Of a DNA stretch of 11,592 nt, positions 6,832-11,592 are shown one piece after another; position 1 is the stretch's first letter, and every line of letters begins with the position of its first letter. The notes beneath the pieces are model-generated. The model saw nothing but the letters and a program-made list of their open reading frames with translations. It ran no database searches and was not told the origin of the DNA. The DNA is taken from NCBI GenBank assembly GCA_964637655.1, contig CAZWUZ010000108.1:1-11592 (forward strand), given 5' to 3'. The stretch comes from CAZWUZ01 sp964637655 [NCBI: uncultured bacterium] (GTDB lineage Bacteria; DAOPZR01). Made by a program: the position numbers and the translations under genes.

Positions 6832-7752
6832 ATGATGATACGGGCGGAGGGGCTGACGCGGCGCTTCGGCGACACGGTCGCGCTCGACGGGCTGACGCTG
6901 TCGGTGCCGGCGGGTGAACTGTTCGCGCTGGTCGGGCCCGACGGCGCGGGCAAGACGACGACCATGCGCCTGCTGACGGGCATCCTCGACCCGGACGCGG
7001 GCGAGGCGTTTGTCGCGGGGAAGCATACCGTGCGCGCGGCGGCGGCGCTCAAGCATGAGCTTGCCTACATGTCGCAGCGTTTCGGCCTCTATCCCGACCT
7101 CACGGTCGAGGAAAACCTGACCTTCTATGCCGACCTGTACGGCGTGACGCGGCGTGAACGGCAGCAGCGGCTGCCGGAACTGCTCGGGTTCTCCAACCTG
7201 ACGCCGTTCCGCGCGCGCCCGGCGGGGAAACTTTCGGGCGGCATGAAGCAGAAACTGGGGCTGGCCTGCGCGCTCATCCACACCCCGAAAGTGCTCTTTC
7301 TCGACGAGCCGACCAACGGGGTCGATCCCGTCTCGCGGCGTGATTTCTGGCGCATTCTCTACCGGCTGCTGGCGGAAGGGGTCACGATCTTCGTCTCCAC
7401 CGCCTACCTCGACGAGGCGGATCGCTGTGCGCGCGTCGGCCTGCTGCACCGCGGGAAACTGCTCGCCTGCGGGACGCCGGATGAAGTGAAGCGCCTGCTG
7501 CGCGGCACGCTGTGGGGCGTGCGGGCGGCGAATCCGCGCGCGGCGGCGGCGGCACTGAAGCCGGCGCTGGCGGGCGAGGCGACGGTCGGCCTGTTCGGGA
7601 CGACGGTGCACGTGGTCACCGCGCGCCCCGACGCGCCGGCGGCGATTGCCGCCGCGCTGGCGGCGGCCGGCCTGGCGGTTGACCGCCTCGCGCGCGAGGA
7701 ACCGACGCTGGAGGATGTGTTCGTCTCGGTCATCGGGGAGGCGGCGGCGTGA
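6832..7752 (+). CDS. ABC transporter ATPase 1 (corresponds to N-terminal half of YbhF)
   Basis: Cytoplasmic nucleotide-binding subunit of the exporter, 306 residues. Walker A GPDGAGKTT (G35, K41), Q-loop Q82 in YMSQRFGLYPDLTV, canonical signature LSGG (134-137), Walker B LFLDEP (D158, E159). The switch histidine is missing: the H-loop reads VSTAYLDEAD, with A191 where His is usual. As I recall, the first ATPase domain of E. coli YbhF and RbbA is altered at the same place, so this may be a family trait and not damage. The C-terminal part (about 225-306) is the extension typical of ABC-2 drug-export ATPases, ending EPTLEDVFVSVIGE. It starts one base after the adaptor stop and its TGA overlaps the GTG of the next ATPase. 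It most likely pairs with ATPase 2 as a heterodimer. Confidence 0.94.
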   Translation: MMIRAEGLTRRFGDTVALDGLTLSVPAGELFALVGPDGAGKTTTMRLLTGILDPDAGEAFVAGKHTVRAAAALKHELAYMSQRFGLYPDLTVEENLTFYADLYGVTRRERQQRLPELLGFSNLTPFRARPAGKLSGGMKQKLGLACALIHTPKVLFLDEPTNGVDPVSRRDFWRILYRLLAEGVTIFVSTAYLDEADRCARVGLLHRGKLLACGTPDEVKRLLRGTLWGVRAANPRAAAAALKPALAGEATVGLFGTTVHVVTARPDAPAAIAAALAAAGLAVDRLAREEPTLEDVFVSVIGEAAA

Positions 7753-8693
7753 ACGGGACGGCGGTGACGGTGCGTGAACTGACGCGCACCTTCGGCGATT
7801 TTGTCGCGGTGGACCGGGTCACGCTCGACGTGGCACGGGGTGAAGTGTTCGGCTTCCTCGGGCCCAACGGGGCGGGCAAGTCGACCACCATCCGCATGCT
7901 CTGCGGACTGCTCACCCCCACTGCCGGCGGCGGCACTGTGGCGGGATTCGACCTGCGCCGCGAAGCGGAGCGCATCAAGGAGCATATCGGCTACATGTCG
8001 CAGAAGTTTTCGCTCTACGAGGACCTGACGGTCGAGGAGAACATCGATTTCTACAGCGGCATCTACCGCGTGGCGCGGGAGCAGAAACCGGCGCGCAAGG
8101 AGTGGGTGCTGGCGATGGCGGGGCTGGAGCAGCTGCGCGGCAGCATCACCGGGACGCTTCCCGCCGGGTGGAAGCAGCGCCTGGCGCTGGGGTGCGCGGT
8201 GCTGCACGAGCCGCCGGTGCTCTTCCTTGACGAGCCGACGTCGGGGGTCGATCCCCTGGCCCGGCGCGCCTTCTGGGAGCTGATCTACGCCCTGGCGGAG
8301 CGCGGCACCACGGTCTTCGTGACGACGCACTACATGGACGAGGCGGAATACTGCGACCGCCTCGCGCTCATCTACCGCGGCGAAATGATCGCGCTCGGCA
8401 CGCCCGCGGCGCTCAAGCAGGAAATGCGTGACAGCATCATTGCGGTGACCGGGGAGCGGCCGCAGCTGCTGCTGGCCGCGGCGGAGGGACTGCCCGGGGT
8501 GCAGGAGGCGGCGCTCTTCGGGCGCGGCATCCACGTGGTGACCGCGGACGCGGCGGCGGTGCTCCCCGCGCTGCGCGCGCGGCTGGCGGAGCGCGGCCTG
8601 CCGGCGGCCGTGGCGGTGGTGGAACCGTCGCTCGAAGATGTCTTTGTCATGCGCATCGAGGCGCACGACCGCGACCGGGGGGCGGCGGCATGA
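7749..8693 (+). CDS. ABC transporter ATPase 2 (corresponds to C-terminal half of YbhF)
   Basis: Second nucleotide-binding subunit, 314 residues, starting at a GTG that overlaps the stop of ATPase 1 (GTGA); GGGGAGG at 7735-7741 is a well-placed Shine-Dalgarno. Walker A GPNGAGKST (G38, K44), Q-loop in YMSQKFSLYEDLTV, Walker B LFLDEP (D161, E162) and an intact H-loop VTTHYMDEAEYCDR with H194. The signature is degenerate: LPAGWKQR (137-144) in place of LSGGxxQR. The motif set TTHYMDEAEYCDRLALIYRG is close to what I recall for the second domain of YbhF. Together with ATPase 1 it would form one canonical site (its own Walker motifs and H194 with the LSGG of ATPase 1) and one degenerate site. The end EPSLEDVFVMRIE is usual for drug-export ATPases. 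Its stop overlaps the permease ATG (ATGA). Confidence 0.94.
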   Translation: MNGTAVTVRELTRTFGDFVAVDRVTLDVARGEVFGFLGPNGAGKSTTIRMLCGLLTPTAGGGTVAGFDLRREAERIKEHIGYMSQKFSLYEDLTVEENIDFYSGIYRVAREQKPARKEWVLAMAGLEQLRGSITGTLPAGWKQRLALGCAVLHEPPVLFLDEPTSGVDPLARRAFWELIYALAERGTTVFVTTHYMDEAEYCDRLALIYRGEMIALGTPAALKQEMRDSIIAVTGERPQLLLAAAEGLPGVQEAALFGRGIHVVTADAAAVLPALRARLAERGLPAAVAVVEPSLEDVFVMRIEAHDRDRGAAA

Positions 8694-9799
8694 ACCACCG
8701 TCGCGTGCTGGCTGTGGCGCGCAAGGAGTTTCTGCACGTGTTCCGTGACCCGCGCGCCCTGGCGATGGGGCTGGCCATCCCCCTGCTGCTGCTCGTGCTC
8801 TTCGGCTACGCGCTGACCCTCGACGTGGACAGCGTCCCGCTGGTGATTGCGGATTACGACGGCACGCCCGCCTCGCGCGACCTGATCGCGGGGTTTGCCG
8901 GGTCGCGCTATTTCAACCTGCGGGGCATGGTCTACAGCCCGCGCGACCTCGACCGCGCCCTGACCGCGGGGACGGCGCTGCTGGCGGTGGAGATCCCCGC
9001 CGGCTATGCGCGCGACCTGGCCCGGCGGCGGGCGACGGTGCAGGCGATCGTCGACGGCAGCGACGCCAATACCGCGACCTTCGCGCTCAACTACGCGGAG
9101 AGCGTGGTGCGCGCGGCGGGCGCGGCCGTGACCGGGCCCGGCGCACACCCGCGGCTGGATATCCGCGCGCGGCTGTGGTTCAATCCCGCCCTGTCGACGC
9201 GCACCTTCATCGTGCCCGGCCTGATCGCCATCATCCTCTCGGTTATCGCGGCGCTGCTCACCTCGCTGACAGTGGCGCGCGAGTGGGAGACGGGGACGAT
9301 GGAACAGCTGCTGTCGACCCCGCTGACCCGCACGGAACTGATCCTCGGCAAGTTCGCGCCCTACGTGGTCATCGGCGCGGTCGACGCGCTGTGCAGCGTG
9401 GCGATGGGGGTGGGGCTGTTCGCGGTGCCCCTGCTCGGCAGCTGGCTGTCGCTGGCGGCGGTCATCACCGTCTTTCTCGTCGGGGCGCTCGGCATGGGGC
9501 TGTGGATCAGCGCGGTGGCGCGCACGCAGCTGGTGGCCAACCAGATCGCGCTGCTGGTGACCTTCCTCCCCGCCTTCCTGCTCTCGGGGTTCGCCTTCGA
9601 CATCGCCTCGATGCCCGCCCCGCTGCGCGTGCTGACCCATCTCGTCCCGGCCCGCTATCTCGTGTCGCTGCTGCGCGGCATCTTCCTCAAGGGGGTGGGC
9701 CCGGAACTGCTGGTGCGCGACACGGTGCTGCTGACGGTTTTCGCGGTGCTGATGACCATCCTGGCGGTGCGGGCCTGCCGCACGAAACTGGCGGCCTGA
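8690..9799 (+). CDS. ybhS: ABC-2 type permease 1, YbhS-like
   Basis: Inner-membrane subunit of the exporter, 369 residues. A cytoplasmic N-terminus (ARKEFLHVFRDPRALAMG) precedes TM1 (about 24-44), then a large periplasmic domain (about 45-172) ending in RLWFNPALSTRTFIVPG (W163), then five more hydrophobic segments. After TM2 comes the ABC-2 coupling element, VAREWETGTMEQLLSTPLTRTEL (about 195-217), thought to contact the ATPases. LGMGLWIS, LSGFAFDIASMP and PARYLVSLLRGIFLKG are also typical. The phrase AREWExGTMExLLST matches what I recall of E. coli YbhS. The ATG overlaps the ATPase 2 stop, and one base separates its own stop from permease 2. It is a diverged paralogue of permease 2 and is expected to heterodimerise with it. 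Confidence 0.93.
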   Translation: MNHRRVLAVARKEFLHVFRDPRALAMGLAIPLLLLVLFGYALTLDVDSVPLVIADYDGTPASRDLIAGFAGSRYFNLRGMVYSPRDLDRALTAGTALLAVEIPAGYARDLARRRATVQAIVDGSDANTATFALNYAESVVRAAGAAVTGPGAHPRLDIRARLWFNPALSTRTFIVPGLIAIILSVIAALLTSLTVAREWETGTMEQLLSTPLTRTELILGKFAPYVVIGAVDALCSVAMGVGLFAVPLLGSWLSLAAVITVFLVGALGMGLWISAVARTQLVANQIALLVTFLPAFLLSGFAFDIASMPAPLRVLTHLVPARYLVSLLRGIFLKGVGPELLVRDTVLLTVFAVLMTILAVRACRTKLAA

Positions 9800-9800
9800 C

Positions 9801-10901
9801 ATGTTCGAACGCCTGCGCGCCATGCTGGTCAAGGAGTTCATCCAGCTGTTCCGCGACCCGCGCATGACGCGCATTCTCTTTGTGGTGCCCGTGTTCCAGA
9901 CGCTGATGTTCGGCTACGCGGTGACGATGGACATCCGCAACGTCGAACTGGCGGTGCTCGATTACGACAGGACGGAGCTGTCGCGCGACTTCCTCGCGTC
10001 GTTCGGCGGCTCCCCGTACTTCACCGCCATGCGGCATGTGGGCACGGACGCGGCGGCGCAGGCGCTCATCGACGCGGGCGAGGTGCGCCTGGCGCTGGTC
10101 ATCCCGGCGGGATTCGCGGACGCCTGGCGCGCGGGCCGGGCCCCGGTGCTGCAGCTCATCGCGGACGGCAGCGACGCCTCGTTTTCGGGCAAGGCGCTGC
10201 AGTACGCCTCAGCCATCGCCACCGGGTGGTGGCGCGCGCGCAGCGGGGCGCCGCCGGACGCGGTGACCCTGGCGGCGCGGGCGTGGTTCAACGCCAATCT
10301 CGACAGCCGGAATTTCTACCTGCCCGGGGTGGTGGTGATGCTGGTGATGATCATCACCCTGCTGCTGTCGTCGATGGCGGTGGTGCGGGAAAAGGAGCAG
10401 GGAACCATCGAGCAGGTGATGGTGACCCCCATCCGCCGGACGGAGTTCATCCTCGGCAAGACGCTCCCGTTCGCGCTGGTCTCGCTGGTGACCGTTACGC
10501 TGGTCATCGTGGTCGCGGTGCTCTGGTTCGACCTGCCGCTGCGCGGCAGCCTCGCGCTGCTGCTGGCGGGGACGCTGCTCTACCTGGCGGCGATGCTCGG
10601 CATCGGCCTGCTCATCTCGACGGTGAGCAGCACGCAGCAGCAGGCGATGATGACGGCGTTCTTTTTCATCTTCCCGGGGATGCTGCTCTCGGGATTTGTT
10701 TTCCCCATCTTCAACATGCCGGAACCGGTGCAGTGGCTGACCTGCGCCAATCCGCTGCGCTATTTCCTGGTCATCGTGCGCAGTATCTTTCTCAAGGGAG
10801 CGGGGTTCGACCTGCTCTGGCCGCAGTTCGCCGGGCTGGCGGTGCTGGGCGCGCTGTTTCTCGGGCTGGCGGTCGCCCGCCTGCAGAAGACGACGGGGTA
10901 G
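9801..10901 (+). CDS. ybhR: ABC-2 type permease 2, YbhR-like
   Basis: Second inner-membrane subunit, 366 residues, same layout as permease 1: VKEFIQLFRDPRMTR, TM1 (about 24-44), a periplasmic domain with LDYDRTELSRDFLASFGGSPYF, then ARAWFNANLDSRNFYLPG (W162) and five further hydrophobic segments. The coupling element is VVREKEQGTIEQVMVTPIRRTE (R196 onward). STVSSTQQQAMM and LLSGFVFPIFNMPEPVQWLTCANPLRYF are characteristic of YbhR/YhhJ-like permeases. YbhS against YbhR assignment within this pair rests on order and short motifs, so it is tentative. The Shine-Dalgarno is weak; translation probably depends on coupling, as only one base separates it from the upstream stop. Confidence 0.93.
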   Translation: MFERLRAMLVKEFIQLFRDPRMTRILFVVPVFQTLMFGYAVTMDIRNVELAVLDYDRTELSRDFLASFGGSPYFTAMRHVGTDAAAQALIDAGEVRLALVIPAGFADAWRAGRAPVLQLIADGSDASFSGKALQYASAIATGWWRARSGAPPDAVTLAARAWFNANLDSRNFYLPGVVVMLVMIITLLLSSMAVVREKEQGTIEQVMVTPIRRTEFILGKTLPFALVSLVTVTLVIVVAVLWFDLPLRGSLALLLAGTLLYLAAMLGIGLLISTVSSTQQQAMMTAFFFIFPGMLLSGFVFPIFNMPEPVQWLTCANPLRYFLVIVRSIFLKGAGFDLLWPQFAGLAVLGALFLGLAVARLQKTTG

Positions 10902-10911
10902 AGGTGAGCGG

Positions 10912-11592
10912 ATGAAGAACGTGCGGATGGGCGGCTGGGTGGCGGTGCTGCTGCGGGCGGGAGCGACCGCAGCGGCGGCGGCGGCAGTGCCGGAATTTGT
11001 CGCGGACACACCGGTGGCGGATGCCGCCGACACCGGCGCGGTCTGGACGCTGGCGGCCTGCGAGCAGTACGCGCTGGCGCATCATCCGGCGCGGGCGGTG
11101 GCGCAGGCGGGTGCGGCGCAGGCAGCGGCGCAGGCGGGTGCGGCGCGGGCCGGCGACTATCCCGACCTGGCACTGACCGGCGGCTACCGGCGCTGGGAGA
11201 GCCATGCCTTCCTGCCGCCGGCCATGGCACGGACGCTGCCGGGGGGGACCATTGGCCCGTTCGATGACTACCATGCGGGGGTGCGCGGCAGCTGGCTGCT
11301 GTACGATTTCGGGCAGCGCGACAGCGTGCAGGCGGCGGCGGACGCGCGGGCGCGGGCGGCGACGGCGGCCATCGCCGTGACCGAGGCGCAGCTGCTGGCC
11401 GGGGCGCGGCTGGGGTACTATGCGCTGCAGGCGGCGACGGCGGCGCGCGACGCGGCCTGGCAGCGGCTCGGGCGGGCCACCGCCCATGTGCAGCTGGCGG
11501 AGCAGCGCACGGCGGCGGGCGCGGTGCCGCGCGCGGATGTGTTGCGCGCGAAGGTGGCAGCGGCTGATGCGCGCCTCGCGTATGTGCAGCGG
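10912..11592 (+). CDS. TolC-family outer-membrane efflux channel (3' end outside window)
   Basis: Outer-membrane and periplasmic tunnel for the exporter. The frame runs open from ATG 10912 to the window end (227 codons, about half of the usual 420-480). GAGGTGA at 10901-10907 is a good Shine-Dalgarno and overlaps the permease 2 stop. The N-terminus looks like a signal peptide (about 1-24, Ala-rich end before VPEF) but has Arg16 in its hydrophobic core. Mature features fit the outer-membrane efflux protein family: WTLAACEQYALAHHPA, YRRW and SWLLYDFGQRDS (Y131-D-F-G134) for the first strands and helix restart, and EQRTAAGAVPRADVLRAKV (A204-V-P-R-A-D-V-L211), the typical turn before the next helix. 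E. coli ybhGFSR has no channel gene of its own and would use chromosomal TolC, so a dedicated channel is a local addition. A 27-bp duplication lies in the first helix. Confidence 0.9.
   Translation, partial: MKNVRMGGWVAVLLRAGATAAAAAAVPEFVADTPVADAADTGAVWTLAACEQYALAHHPARAVAQAGAAQAAAQAGAARAGDYPDLALTGGYRRWESHAFLPPAMARTLPGGTIGPFDDYHAGVRGSWLLYDFGQRDSVQAAADARARAATAAIAVTEAQLLAGARLGYYALQAATAARDAAWQRLGRATAHVQLAEQRTAAGAVPRADVLRAKVAAADARLAYVQR
11100..11146 (+). repeat. 27-bp-period tandem duplication inside the TolC-like gene
   Basis: Twenty bases at 11100-11119 recur exactly at 11127-11146, a period of 27 bp (nine codons). The encoded peptide is AQAGAAQAA followed by AQAGAARAG (residues 64-81), in the first long periplasmic helix. 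Being a multiple of three it keeps frame. It may be a recent slippage product in GC-rich DNA. Confidence 0.7.

Noticed and set aside
7404-9874. Long minus-strand frames (420 and 500 codons) opposite the ABC ATPase 2 and permease 1 genes
   Set aside because: Arg/His/Gln-rich translations without recognisable motifs; they mirror strongly supported plus-strand genes and reflect codon bias.
10209-11487. Minus-strand frames opposite permease 2 and the TolC-like gene
   Set aside because: Pro/Arg/His-rich low-complexity products; the plus strand holds intact family motifs throughout.

Overview
This is a high-GC window of 11.6 kb that reads as chromosomal DNA of a Gram-negative bacterium. The Gram-negative call rests on an inner-membrane ABC exporter encoded together with a periplasmic adaptor and a TolC-type outer-membrane channel. 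The sigma-54 response regulator and the LytS-like sensor kinase would fit Desulfobacterota/Geobacter-like or other proteobacterial genomes, but nothing here fixes the taxon. No tRNA, rRNA, CRISPR array, transposase or phage gene is visible.

Left part (1-3464, + strand), signalling. An NtrC-type sigma-54 response regulator comes first; its first few codons lie before the window. A 409-base non-coding stretch follows, then a membrane histidine kinase (5TMR-LYT sensor, PAS, HisKA, HATPase). They could be a pair, but the wide gap leaves this open.

Middle (3474-5193). A convergent minus-strand gene encodes an unrecognised protein of about 501 residues whose second half looks like an acetyltransferase (GNAT) fold. 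It is divided from the right-hand operon by an AT-rich divergent promoter region. That region holds an extended -10 for the minus gene, a near-consensus sigma-70 promoter for the plus operon, a perfect TetR-type palindrome just after that promoter, and a shared direct repeat.

Right part (5194-11592, + strand), one tightly packed operon with overlapping or 1-nt-spaced junctions: TetR repressor, HlyD/YbhG-type adaptor, ABC ATPase 1, ABC ATPase 2, ABC-2 permease 1, ABC-2 permease 2, and a TolC-family channel cut by the window end. The order matches the E. coli cecR-ybhGFSR locus, except that YbhF (two ATPase domains in one chain) is here two genes and a dedicated outer-membrane channel is added. 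The two ATPases have complementary defects that would leave one canonical and one degenerate ATP site. The likely product is a self-repressed, tripartite drug or toxic-compound efflux pump; its substrate cannot be read from sequence.

Most of the window is recognisable. The most open items are the GNAT-like unknown protein, the asymmetric split ATPase pair and the layered divergent control region.
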